From Motacilla alba alba (Eukaryota; Chordata; Aves; Passeriformes; Motacillidae), in contig NC_052021.1 in NCBI RefSeq assembly GCF_015832195.1, forward strand, positions 744,001-808,000: 64,000 nt of DNA. Direction: 5' to 3'. The translations under genes and the position numbers were made by a program. The notes beneath the pieces are model-generated. The model saw only the letters and a list, made by a program, of their open reading frames with translations. It made no database searches and was not told the origin of the DNA. Positions within the stretch are counted from its first letter, which is position 1; each line of letters opens with the position of its first letter. Shown piece by piece: positions 1-11,700 of the stretch.

Positions 1-1855
1 GAATCAATGAGGGAAGAACAATGCATTCATTAGCTGCTAATATTTTGATGAATCCTGAAATGTAAAAGGGCTGCTGAGCAAGTAAGGAATTTCATAGTCT
101 TAAACAGTTCAATGGCTCCTTAGCCCCAAGCATTGCTTTTAGTATGTTACCTTCGCAGGGAGCTGCACCAAGGAGATATTCCAGTCCCAGATGTAATCAT
201 AGTCTTTACAGACCTTTTTATTGGAAAATCCAGTTTTTGGCTGCTGGTGATAACTTCAGTAACTGTGTAATTCAGTTGTCTCTGCACATTTTGTGTCTGT
301 CAGACAAGCTGCATTTAGCTTCAGAGAGGTTTCCTTTTTGCTTCATGTAATTCTTGTTCTTTATTGAAATTGGTTCAATAATATAAAGTGTCAAAATGGG
401 AATTTTACATGGCAAAAAGGAAAAAGTATTAATTTCTTCTACTAGAAAATAATCAGAATTGTACAGGGCAAGAGGAATATAATTTTCTTTTTCTTTTTCT
501 AAACCATTCATAGGCAGATTTTTTGGAAAGGAATAAAGGTGATACACAGAGTTGATAAATATCTGTCACTCAGGGTTCAAGAAATCACAGTAAATTGGAA
601 TTATAATATTTAGAGCACATTCCTTTTCAGATAATACATAAATTATGGACACATGTTCATAATATAATTAGAAATTTTAAAATACCTACTTTTAATTTTC
701 TTTATTCAAACATTTATTCCTAAATAAAGGACTGTAAAATACAATAAAGCTCAAAAGTGAACTTTTTGCTAGAAAGCCATATTTCAATATAAAACTTGCT
801 ATCTTTCATTTATCCCTCTTGGAACAAAATTGTTCCAGTTCTTCCAATCTCTCTTCATTTGCTCTTTTCGAGACAGTCTGTATCTCCCCATGGCCTTCAG
901 TTTATCCGCTTTTATGCAGTAATTCCAGTAAGGGAATTCCCAGTGAAAGAGAGCAAACACTTTGCCTGTATAACAGCATTGACTGTCCCCTCTTTCTACT
1001 CCCCAGCTGAGCTTTCCTTATGCAAATAGAATGGCCTTACTTATTTACCACAACCTTCCAAACCTGCTGAACACCTGCACAGCCTACACAAGCAGTTGAT
1101 CCACTGTCAATTGTCCTTTTGACTCATCTGCTGCTTGCTGTTTTATAAGGAAGATCACAGGTGCTAATGCTGAAGGTTTTAACGCTGAGCTCAACAGCTG
1201 GGGATGCTGCTGAAAGGTGTCAGTTAAAAACTGCCATTAAACTTCTCAGGACAAACTTTCTGGTTTTCATTTAAGCTTAGGTCATTAGATTCAGTGGTAA
1301 ATTAAACAGCTGGCATTTTGTACTCAAATATGTTCTAAAGTGCTTTGCTGGTTTGTGCCTTATTAGGGAAATAGATCCCTGATGCTGTATTGCTGGCTGT
1401 GTTAATGTTAGTTCAAACAAATTTAAAAACCATTAAAAGTTTACATTTCAGATACATTAATAGTATTTCAAGATTCCAATTCAAAAATCATTTCCATATT
1501 TTAAGGTCTTGCTGAAATAGTGCTGAGGCATTCTTAAATGTGAGGCATAGAAAATTTCTGTCATTTTATTCAGCCTCTGAATAAGCAGGCCTGAACGTAG
1601 TACACAAAGAACCAGTGACTGTAATGAGGAGTTGTTCACTGACCTTCACTAGGGCAGAAGAAAAATTCAAATTGGGCCTGGACACCACTCACATATACAC
1701 AAAGCCCTTGCTGCGAGAGGCTCCATTGCTGTCCTTGGAACTGAGAACGAGAGCCCCTCAAGCCATGGTCACCCTTCAGCAGGAAACTGCATTCCTAAAG
1801 GAGTACAATCCAGTGGTGGACTCCACTCATGGTCAAGTATTTCAAAGGAGGTTGT
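1..1855. other. AT-rich DNA with no recognised feature
   Basis: I see no repeat family, RNA gene or convincing exon here. All open frames are under about 95 codons, show no domain and differ between overlapping frames. The composition is AT-rich with many short T and A runs, typical of avian intergenic or intronic sequence. Confidence 0.6.
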
Positions 1856-2164
1856 AGTGAGGTGAGTGTCAGTCAGTCCCTTCTGCCAGGTAGCAAGTGA
1901 CAGGATGAGCCCAAATGGCCTCAAGTTGCACTAGGGGAGGTTTAGATTGGATATCAGGAAAATATTCTTCATGGAGAGGGTTGTCAAGCACTGAAACAGA
2001 CTGCACAGGGAAGCTGGAGAGTCACCATCCCTGGAAATACCAAAAAATGTCTCACTGTGGCACTTGAGGACATGGTTTAGTGGTGAATGTGGTGGTGGTG
2101 CTGGGTTTGTGGTTGGACTTGATCATCTTAGAGGGCTCTTCCAACCTTAATGACTCTGTGATTT
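1856..2164 (+). mobile_element. CR1 LINE 3' end (5'-truncated)
   Basis: The stretch reads like the 3' end of a chicken-repeat-1 (CR1) non-LTR retrotransposon. Landmarks in order are a segment about a non-prominent 'gggaggtttagattggatatcagg' region near 1933-1959, a valine/histidine-type coding remnant, and the diagnostic terminal block near 2118-2164 in which 'cttgatcatcttagagggctc' style sequence runs into 'ccaacctt...gactctgtgat'. CR1 copies are usually 5'-truncated and end in an octamer-like ATTCTGTG tail without poly(A), as seen here. The copy is diverged and cannot encode protein. The left edge is approximate. Confidence 0.85.
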
Positions 2165-3814
2165 TAAATATTCAAGTAGCTTGGAACTAACCATGCACTG
2201 TTCAGAGCAGTGGCTTTATTTCCTCTGATAAGGGGGACAGAAATTTGGAATTATTGGTTGTCTACATTTGCATAAAGTTTTAATGTTGCCCTCATTTTCT
2301 CCATTTTAAAATTGTCTAATTTTAATATTCTTTTCAAATTTAAAGCAGCATGATTTAAGATGGCTTAAAAGTTCTCTAATGACGTGTAGATGTTTTCAGT
2401 TGTTCAGTTAATTTATTGTGGATATTTCTATCACAGCCCAAACATCTGCAGTTGCTTTTCAGCATTTTTCTGATGTTATTCAAACTGTTATTTAAATTCC
2501 AGAGAAAAACCCTAAAGCAACCAAACAAAACCCAAAAAAATGAACATTGACTTTTTCTTTGCTGGCCTGTTTGTACTAAAAATACTTACTTTCCCTTTTG
2601 TAACATTTCCCTCCAGTCATAAATACTAGAAAACAGTTGTAATTCCGATAAATATTTTGCAAGTTTATATCACATTTTCATAATTTACCAGAAAATTATT
2701 GAAGTACCTCAGTTATTTTAAGTTTATTGCCTTATGCCTATATTTTCAATGACATTTCTTAGATGTGACCGTCAATTTACTTTCTCCTTTTCCACAAGGA
2801 TGTTATGAGTTCTTTTTACTTGTCAGATGAAAAGACAGGAATCTATTCTTCACAACAAAAAAAAAAGAAAAAAAAATAAGGTTTTTTTTATCTGCCACAT
2901 ATTAGGTATTTGTTTTTTTCTTATCAGTCTTATGTAATTCTGATAAATCCAAAGAGACTTGGACCAAACTTTCAAATAACATCTTGCTAGAGAAGAAATG
3001 TCAGTGTGCAGAGAGCCAGGTCCAGAACATTAAAGTCATGTGAAAGCTGTGTGACATTAAGTCTCTTGGCTCATCATACCGTTAAAAAAGAAGGGAAGAG
3101 ACGCTTCAGCAGGAATAAGTTTCTTACATATACAACAAAAGGTTTGAGGAAGGGGAGTGAAATAGGAGATAAGGAGTGGTGAGAGAAGACTATTAGAGTA
3201 GAGGAAGATCAGGTAAGAGAGAATATTGCCATGGAATAGGAGGAGAAAAAAGCATATACTTTTTATAATCTGATTTATGCTGTGGGATTTACATAGGCTG
3301 TAAGGAGCCTATTAAATTTAAGTCCCAATGTGGTAACTGGCAGACAAAGGACATCTGTATGGGGGAGAAGAAGGTTGTTAGCTCATCTGAGTTTGAAAAG
3401 ATGACAGCTCCCAGTTTCATATAGCTTTCATTTAATTAGGAATTTGTTCAGACTTTCTTCCCCCCCACGCCCCCCCAGACTAAAGCTCTGCTACAGCACG
3501 AAAAGGGGTATTGTCCCATACCCCTATGTGCAGGGAAATCCAGTGTTACTGCATCTAGAATTGTCAGTATTGTTGCTTACTGGTGGCACATGGTTTTGAT
3601 TTGAGATTTTGTTGTTTTTTTCTAAAGTAAGTCAGAGACTCCAGAGAACAGTTTCGCTGGGCGCGGACAAATTTGTGGACATTGGCAAAAGACAAGTGCT
3701 TGGTGCAGTTGACTACCAAAGCCAAACCATTTATTTAAATCTTGCATAAAGCTTTCTCTCCTGTGTGTGAAGGCAGCTCCTGAAATGCTCTCACCATTTC
3801 AGGTTGCAAGAGGT
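2165..3814. other. unique AT-rich DNA with simple tracts
   Basis: No gene or named repeat is recognised. The stretch holds A-rich tracts near 2857-2878, a strongly purine-rich segment at about 3086-3250 and C-runs at about 3461-3477. These are low-complexity sequence rather than functional sites I can name. Confidence 0.55.
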
Positions 3815-3984
3815 TGCAGGCAGGGATAGGGCCACAGCATGGTTCAGCTTGGAAGAGACCTCAGAAGGGCTGGAGTCCAGCCCTCTGCTCAAGGCTTTAT
3901 TCAGTCACAGCTTGGAAACTGCAAGAAGGGAGGCAGAACCACCTCTCTGGGAAACCTGGTGCACTGCTGGGCTTTCTCATGGTC
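3815..3984 (-). mobile_element. CR1 LINE 3' terminal fragment, minus strand (left part of split element)
   Basis: Read on the minus strand this is a CR1 3' end. The plus strand shows the reverse-complement landmarks: 'cagcttggaagagacctcag' at about 3845, a 'gagtccagccctctgctcaa' block near 3872, and the 'cacctctctgggaaacctgg' block near 3940. It is separated from the CR1 coding remnant at 4493-5160 by a solo LTR whose 6-bp duplication directly joins the two parts, so both belong to one older element. The part between the reverse-transcriptase remnant and the 3' end (several hundred bases in intact CR1) is missing, which implies an internal deletion before the LTR arrived. Confidence 0.75.
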
Positions 3985-4492
3985 GGAAAGTGCAGGGGTA
4001 TCGTGTCCTTGGGCCGGTCCCGTCAGGTCCCTTTGCTGGGTGTCCCTCGGCCAACCTTCCGCCCAAGCCCGGATAACGTTGATGCCTCACCAGAAATAAT
4101 GAGCGGGAGGGCTTCTTACTTGCTAAGTCCGGAGGAGTTTATTCCAAGGGAAGAAATAGAAGGAAGCAGGGATACAACTCTCACCGAAGGGCAGCAGAGG
4201 CAAAAAAGCCCCGACCCCGGGCGGGGGTCTGGGTATATAACCAAGAGGAGAAAGGGGTGGAGTCTGGGGAGGAGTCAGGGTGGGGTGACATAACACAGGC
4301 CAATGGGAAGGAGGGAAGGGAGTGGTTTTGGGCAGGGGACCAATGGGAGACAGAGAACTACAGAACTTTCTGGAACGGGGGAGTGGGGAGCAGGTGAGTG
4401 ACACACTGATTGACATGCGGGGACTGCCTTATACACATGTTGTCTCCCGAGGCATTCCCGAAGCCTCCCTCCACCCACCTCCCACAGGAAAG
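3985..4492. repeat. 6-bp target-site duplication pair (GGAAAG) bounding a solo LTR
   Basis: GGAAAG occurs at 3985-3990 and again at 4487-4492, immediately outside TG...CA termini. A perfect 6-bp duplication is typical of class II (ERVK, alpha/beta-like) retroviral integration. It fixes the LTR ends exactly. Confidence 0.85.
3991..4486 (-). mobile_element. solo LTR, ERVK-like (LTR 1), inside a CR1
   Basis: This 496-bp solitary LTR of an old endogenous retrovirus is in minus-strand sense. On the minus strand it starts TGTGGGAGG and ends CCCCTGCA. It has a TATA box (plus-strand 4233-4240, TATATAA) about 90 bp upstream of an AATAAA signal (plus-strand TTTATT at 4138-4143), giving the expected U3-R-U5 order. 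No gag, pol or env sequence is attached, so the provirus has recombined down to one LTR. The GC-rich U3 with several CCAAT-like (minus-strand ATTGG) sites is usual for avian ERVK LTRs. It has no coding capacity. The family name cannot be given without a repeat library. Confidence 0.88.
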
Positions 4493-5160
4493 GTCTTCTG
4501 TCTGCCTGTTCCTCAAGCCTATACAGATTCTGACTGATGGCAGCCCAGCCCTCATGTGTATTGACAGCTGCCCTCATTTTGGTGTTTGGCAGATTTGAAA
4601 AGTGTGTGTTCTGTCACCTCTTCCATGGCATCGATAAAGATGTTAAGGAGGAATCTTAGGATTGATCCATGATTTAGGAGGAATCTTAGGATTGATCCAT
4701 GCAGTGCTTTACTTGTCACAGGCATTGAGATAGAGTGCAGCCTAATTACCATCACCCTCTGATCCAGATTTTTTCAGTTCATCTTTCCAGTCTGTAATAA
4801 TCTGACAAGAATCGTGGGAGATGGTGTTGAAAGCCTTATCAAGAGAAGTCATATTTGATGCTCTTTCCTCATCCACAGATGTTGTTTTTTATCATAGAAG
4901 AGCATCAAGTTGGTTAGGTTTGATTTATCCTCAATAAATCTATGCTGACTGTTCCCAGTCACCTTATCCACTGTATGCTCAAAAATGTATGCCAAGAGGA
5001 CTCATGCCATTTTCTGAGCTACTAGGTTTTCTGGCCTGTTCCCCACACAGGCCTTTGGACATTTTTGAAGACACTTTCTCCATTTGTTGTGTTTCTTCTG
5101 GTCTCCATGAATTTCTAACAGTGACAGAAAATGGTACTTAAGGGACATACCCAGTTTCCT
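4493..5160 (-). pseudogene. decayed CR1 reverse-transcriptase (ORF2) remnant
   Basis: This is the minus-strand coding part of a CR1 LINE. The reverse transcriptase would copy CR1 RNA at the genomic target. Broken frames keep recognisable pieces in the right order: a GN-RPxxL-like piece near 5020-5055, the NSQHRF...NLTNLMLFYD segment at about 4870-4965, KAFNTISH near 4820-4840, an LFNIFIDDL-like piece (read as FLLNIFIDAM) near 4620-4650, and a DRL..WAE-like piece near 4500-4540. The YXDD-region segment is present only in mutated form. Stop codons and frameshifts interrupt it throughout, so it cannot make enzyme. A 30-bp in-frame duplication lies inside it (4646-4705). The upstream (5') limit is uncertain. 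Confidence 0.8.
4646..4705. repeat. 30-bp tandem duplication inside the CR1 remnant
   Basis: Two copies with a 30-bp period begin at 4646 and 4676. Their shared 26 bases (4646-4671 and 4676-4701) are identical. The period is a multiple of three, so the minus-strand frame repeats ten residues (GSILRFLLNH). Identical copies inside an old, diverged element suggest the duplication is recent compared with the CR1 itself. Confidence 0.85.
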
Positions 5161-5497
5161 CCATACGCTCAAATGAGACTTGTCGGAATCCACCAACTTG
5201 TAAGATCAATCTTAAATAGTTTCTTGTATGTTACTGATAGTTCAGCTTCTCTTTGAACCTCTTGAAACCAAGTACAGAGGCATTTATGGAGAAGGCCAAG
5301 GCAGACATGGTGTTGAATAGCTGACTCCATTTGTCTGCTCTTTGTCACCTGCCTCATCAATCAGCAGGCCGGGATTTACCTCATTCAGCCTCTTGCTGCT
5401 AATAGAGCAGCAGGACATGTGGCTCAGCCCAGCCTATCAAATTCCAAATTCTTTTCTACTAGTGCATAGTCTCAAATGCTGGGAGAGGCTGTGCAGG
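5161..5497. other. unassigned DNA between two CR1 fragments
   Basis: No convincing gene or repeat is visible. It may contain further degraded 5' CR1 sequence continuing from the remnant on its left, but I could not recognise the earlier CR1 coding motifs. Confidence 0.4.
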
Positions 5498-5700
5498 TCT
5501 TTCACAGAACAGGAGTCGTGGAAGGGTTTGGGTTGGAATGAATTTTTTAAATCATCCTTTTTTGACATCCTGTTCCATTGACAGGGACTTCTTTCCTTTA
5601 GACCATGTTACTCAGAGCCCCATCCAGCCTTGTCTTGGACATTCCCAGGGATGAGGGGTCCACAACCTCTCTGGGCAAGGGATCTGATCTGCTCTGCCGA
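5498..5700 (-). mobile_element. CR1 LINE 3' end, minus strand
   Basis: The plus strand shows the reverse complement of a CR1 3' end. A diverged 'cacagaacaggagtcgtgga' plus 'gggtttgggttggaatgaa' block (5503-5541) is followed by 'cagagccccatccagccttg' (5612 onwards) and the 'ccacaacctctctgggcaag' block (5660 onwards). It is a separate copy from the split CR1 upstream, because both have their own 3' terminus. It is non-coding. Confidence 0.82.
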
Positions 5701-8700
5701 GGTTCTGCAGGCATGGCCTCCTGCCAATGCATGGCCATTTGGATGTACTCTCACACAAGGAACTGTGACTGCAGGAGCCCTGTCTGGGGTGAGAGTTGGG
5801 GGCTGGACGTGGCAAACGTGGCTCTTGTTTTGTCTCTCCTTAGGTTACCAGTAAGTGGCTGTGTGTGGAGTCAGAGTAAGTGTTGGTGTTTTGCCTTCCT
5901 CTCTATCCTCTATCCTGAAGAGGGTTCACTGCATCCTGAGAAACTCCTGTATCGCTTGGGTAGTGCCTTTGCTGTTGGGGTTGTGAGTATGAACTGGGAC
6001 GAGCCCAGGTAGAGTGTGGGCTGCTTCCTGAGAGATGCCACTCACTTCTTTATGAACAATGGGCTTACAGGAGTTCTGATGTCTTCAGTCTGTGTACTGA
6101 GTGGAGACAAGTCCTGGTATCTTATTAGAAATAGACTTCTGCACAATTAACCCTTCCAGTTGGTTGAATCCAGATTTGTTAATTGTAGGAAATCAACCTG
6201 TAGCAATTTCCTGACTTAGGAAAAGAAGTTCTATTTTATTTTACAGATATTAAAATTTTAACCATCAATACAAAGACCAGAAAATGAGGGCTTTACAAAT
6301 ATGAAAAATAATGTGGCTGTAAGGGTATAATACTTGAAAGTAATGAATTATAATTGTGTTAGTGAATTATGAACTCTAACAAGTTTGTTTCTCTGAGCTA
6401 TGGCTCAGTTTGTGCCTAATAAAGCTCCTGTTGCCCAAGATGTTTTGTATGGCTTAGAAAGAATCAAATCGTTTTTGTTTTTCTCAGTAAAACAGATAAC
6501 AAAAGCATTGACTTTATTTTTCTTTTATTTTTAGTTTCATCAAAAAGTTAAACCATCTGTAATTTGCATGGATATGTGATTTTTCGGAGTTAGTTTGATG
6601 TTTGGTTTTGAATTTTACTCTGTTTCCTGACACTGAATTATTTAGTTTATTAACATCAACGTTTTTTTGGTGTAGTTTCAGAGATTTAATGGATTTATGT
6701 CAAGGACTGCAAAAGAAAAATTACATTTTCTGTGCCAGTTAAAATTTTAATAAGGTTATTTACATGCTTTAAAATTAATTCTGTATGTCAGGAAAATAGT
6801 GGTTCCAGTTTTTTTATCTTGTATTACTTTTTTTTAACTATTTCCTGACATGCTTTAGATAGTTACAGGTATTACCTGTATGACAAAGTGGTATTGGCAG
6901 CTATAATTTCATGGCATTAAAAAAAGAGAGAAAACAGAAGTCTAGCCTTTTGTGTTTGAAGGGGATCTGAGGCTTGGCACAGTGAGTTGGAGAAAATTTT
7001 TTACCCTTGCACTTTTAAATGTCCACATAAGATCTGTAGGAGAAGCGATAACGGTGGTACACGTTCCCTGTATTGGAAGACTGATTTCCCTCAGCTGAAA
7101 ATGTGTCCCAAACTGATGTGGTTAAGCACCCTGCTCTGGCATGCAGGAACATTGGTTTTGAGCTGAGCAAGGAGCAAGAAGAAGTATTTATGCATAAAAT
7201 TTTGAAATGAATTATGAGCTGTGTGACTGCAAAAGTTAAGGCTTAAATTATTAAACAACTCTTCAAAGAAAAGCCACTTACAGAGGCAATTGCTTCCTGT
7301 ATATGTGAACCTGTGTAAAGTCAATCTCATGCATTATGAACATTTCTGAGGCAAGAATCATAAAGTGAAATGAGAATCTCCAGATATCTAAACACAGCAA
7401 GGACGCTGTGAAGCAGCATTGCTTTGTGTAAGAGGACATTTTGCTTGTTCTGTATTTGTGATTCCCATATGAAATTGGCTTTCCTAAGAGTGAAAAATCT
7501 GTCCCAACTGCTTTTAGAGTGTACTGTGAGTAAAGCTTAGCTTTGGATAACTGGAATTTTAAGAGTTTGTGTAAGAAAGTCATGCATACTAACTGAAAGT
7601 AACTTATCTTAGGTACTCGTTGTAACAATATGCAAAATTTTTAATAAAACAGTGCAGTATTGAGTGCAGTTGAGGATAAGAAGAAATTACATTTGGTATA
7701 ACATGAATTCAGGATAAATGAATAAACAAAAGAAATTATCCATGTCCTGCTAAATTCTGAGCATGCCAACAGCATATAGATTCTGCTCTGTAGTATCATT
7801 CAATTATAGCTAATTTTTTCAGCCTCTGGTAACATCAAACATAGAAATACCAATAATTGTGGTGGGTTAGATCTTAGTGAGTCAGTCGTGGATTATTGAG
7901 GTTGCCTTTGGAAGGGGAGAAGTCCATGAGGAGACCATTATGAGAATTTCTTAAAATAGAGATAGACGCCACCATGTAGATGAGAATTCTAAAAATCTCA
8001 GAGTGTCCTTTTCCTGAAACAAGACACAGATCAGACAAAACTCTGGTTATTCTTTTTTTTTTTTTCATTATGATCAAATATCCTGTAATACAGCAGATTT
8101 CACTCTGAAAGTATTTTATAGAAATGTTTGTGATAATACTTGCCTCCAGGAATGACGTGAAGCATGCTGGTCCTTTTTTTGTAAACTTTCTCTGGTAAAG
8201 GAGCCCTTCTGTCAATATCTGTGATTCACAGAGCAGATGAAAGAAAGTGCCAAAACAATATGGTAAAATCCATGTGAGAGACATTAGGTACCTCTCAGGG
8301 ATTCTGGTCAAATGCTTGGTTTTCCTCAGTTTTTCATTTAATTTTCCAGAATCGAATTTTTTGGAAAGCAATGTCAGACCAAGTACAGAGGCATTCTGTA
8401 GGGCCCCTGTTCCACTTCCCTGCCAGGGTATCTTTTGGGTAATGAGGAGGACTTTGATAGCCCTGCATGTACATGTGGTGATGTGAGAGAGTTCAGAAAG
8501 GGAGAGGGGGAAACACAGCTTGGCAAAAAGCCACTACTATTGTCAAAAAGCTGAATAAAGATTTACTGGCATTCTTGACCGATAAAAATAGACTACTTTT
8601 ATATTCAAGTTAGAAGCACAAATTATCAAATTTAGAAACCGTACACTAAACTTAGAAGGTTACATCTTTTCTCTGCTGAACAGATGATACACTCTTTCTT

Positions 8701-11700
8701 TGCCCTTGAAATTAAATTGAGCCCAAATTCCTAGTCAGCGAAGTATGTATGTGGTTGTAGTTGCATTTCTTAAGCATCTTTTAAATTAACAAAAACCACT
8801 TGGGCCTGTTTAGAACTGTGTATGTGCTTCCTTGCCTTTCTGAGCCAGACCCAAGCATTCAAAAAATGGATCATGCATTTACATTTAGTTTAGATGTGCA
8901 TGTTGATTTCAAAAACCCTTTGGTTTTCCTAGACATCCTTGTGAATAAAATCTTTACAAAATATGTAACATAAATTTCAGTAAATGCTCAACAAAAGGTA
9001 ACGACTTCAGTTTGTGTTTGTTTAGTTCCAGTACTGTTAGATGGTGTTTTAGTGGTACTTATACAGTCTGTTTACTATGGTGACAAAGATCTGTGATAAC
9101 TAATGTAATTAATTAGCTTAATTGCCACCAGTTTACTGGCATAGACATTTTTAAGAGCAGGCCTTAGCAGTACTGTACATGTGTTTTATACAATAGACAA
9201 TGGCTATAGTGTCTTTTACATGTGTTTTCAGACATGGTTGAGTAAGAAAGGTACTACACCCAGGGCCTTTCTTCCCCTGTGCTTTCAGAAAAATGGAATT
9301 TCTCCATCATCTTCATGTGTCATTTTTCTTTTCTGTAAAGAATAGCTATGTCAGACTTCCTGCCCTCCTGCACATTTGTGTAAAGCATTTTTCCTGGTGC
9401 TTGACGTAATTGATAGCATATACAAAATTTATGGCATTGAATTCTGAAAAATACTATCCATTAGTAAGGGAAGTTTCCACATTTACCTGGTGAGCTTCAA
9501 AATGAGGGTCAGGAAGAATATGAACTTCTATCTTGGTAACACCCTTCCTTTCCTTGAAAACATGGGAGGTCCGTGAGGGATTTTAGAGACCTGCCACTAC
9601 AGGGTATGACAGTTTAGAGTCACTTGGGGTGTTAAGCTGTTCCCTGCTGGCTCTCCTTTTTTCCTGTAAAGGTTCTACCTTACATACAGGAAACAGCTCA
9701 TTGGGACACCTGGGCTGTGCAAGTGCTCAAACACTTCAATTTGGTGAAAAATAAATCGGAAATCCAGGAGCTCATTAGCCTGCCCAAGCAGCATGGGCCT
9801 GAAGGGTATGTGCACATTTTTATGGGTGCTTCATTTGCCCCTGTGATTTATGGCTCTTCATGGTCACCTGAGAGCACTGTCAAGGATGACAACAGATGGG
9901 ATCCAGCAAGGCAAAGGGGTAGGATTTGTATTAGGAAAAAGAAGAGTAAACCAAGTTCTGATTAGTGTGAAATTTCTCTTCAGTAACCTGCTCTGTTTTT
10001 CAGTGCACCTGGGAAAACTGGTGATTGTAGTCCTGCCTGTCCTTTCCAGTCTCTTTTCCCACCTGGCTCCTGAGTCATATTTTGTTCCTTAACTAATACC
10101 TTTCTTCCTGAAGTGTCTTCACCTCAAACCACAATGTTTTCAAGAGTATTTATACATTTTCATGAGTCATATGTTATATTAAAGTATGTTTTACTTACCT
10201 GTTGAAAGATTTGTTTGCAGTTTCTCCATTTCATAGTTCTGATAGATGGGAAATTATTAATATAGACAGGAGACTTGATATTTATAATGTTTTTGCGAGG
10301 CACCCTCTTTTGAATCTAGCTTCAAATATTTCAAATGCTTGTGCTGTCCTACAAGAAGCCCTCTAGAATATTTGAGTGTATCTTGAGGTTTGAAACATAT
10401 CTCCTTTGTGTGGTTTGGGTTCCACATGCCAAATAGCTCAGTAGGTATGTGAATAAAACTGTAGTTCAGTTAAAATCAATGGAATTGCAGGTCTCATTAG
10501 TTGTACTTTTGGCCCAAAACACAGGTAGATTAAATGCATATTCCTGTGATTCAAAAATATTAAAGCTGTTACTGCAAAAGTTTTTTTTAGGATTTAATAG
10601 ATTTTTATTTCCAAAATGGGATTTTTCTCCAGCAGTAGGAAAGTTTTGGATGCCTCATTTAATGCTGTCAATGTAAATACAAGAATTATATTCTAAGTTC
10701 TTAAAGCAATCCTTACTTGTCTTTTGATGTACACATATAGCTACAGTCCTAGACTAAGATCCTTTTTGCAAGGTATTTTGCAAGCCTATTGGAAAGACAG
10801 GTTTGGCCCCAGGGAGCTTCCTAAATGAGGCCTATCCTCAGGCTCACTTGAAGCTAAAATGTTATCTGGGGCATAGTTTTAATTGTGGATCTTATATTTT
10901 TCAAAGCATGGCAGTTCTGTTTCCCTTTCTGCATTCCCAAAACATCTCTTGCTGCTTTCCTCCAGGATGTGTGTGAAAAGCTGGTGTAGGCAGGGTTTTG
11001 TGATCCAGGACTGTATTAGAGCCATAAACATCAGCAGCCCCGAGCCAGGTAGCTTCATCTGAGCCCTTTTCACAGACTGCCGAGATGGAACATACTTGGC
11101 AAATTTGTCACTAGCACCTCTGTCCACCTTCTGTCCTCATCTGGAAATGGCAGCTGTCTGTAATGCAGGGAGTTTTAGTGTCTGTATTTTCCCATGCTCT
11201 AAACAAGTAAACAAGGAAAGGAAGGAAGTAAACAGTAGAATTAATGAAAAGCATAAGTGGTAACCTTGGAGACTGAGAACAAAGAGTGCAGAGCTGTTTA
11301 TTTTTTTTCAAGCTGAAGTGCTCAACAGTCTATTCATATTTCCTGTATAATGCAGACATCCACATTTCAGGAACAATGCAAACAGTAGGTACCTCTTACC
11401 CTTGCAGCTTGGAATGTGCCTCTAGGAGAGGAGAGACACATGACTGTGCAGGACCAGCCAGGTTTCTGTGCCCATTGCCCCCATCAGGCTGGGATGGAGG
11501 CTCTTGGTTTTCCTGTATAAGTGGATTTAACTTGGGGATGCAGAGCAGTGCCCCATAGTTCAAGGCATGTTTTCACTTTAGATTATAAAAGAGGCTGTGT
11601 TGATGTGGGGGAGAGAGGTACGTGTTGCCTGGCTGCTTTCTAAATCTGAGGAACCACTGCCAGTCATTTCTGCATGGCATAACAGATCTATCTCTGTCTG

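Noticed and set aside
3814..4293. 159-codon plus-strand open frame
   Set aside because: It runs antisense through a CR1 3' end and then an LTR, so it is not a gene.
5605..6012. 135-codon plus-strand open frame
   Set aside because: Its first part is antisense CR1 sequence, and the rest has no domain.
7874..8371. 165-codon minus-strand open frame
   Set aside because: No motif or recognisable family. This length is expected by chance in 64 kb of six frames.
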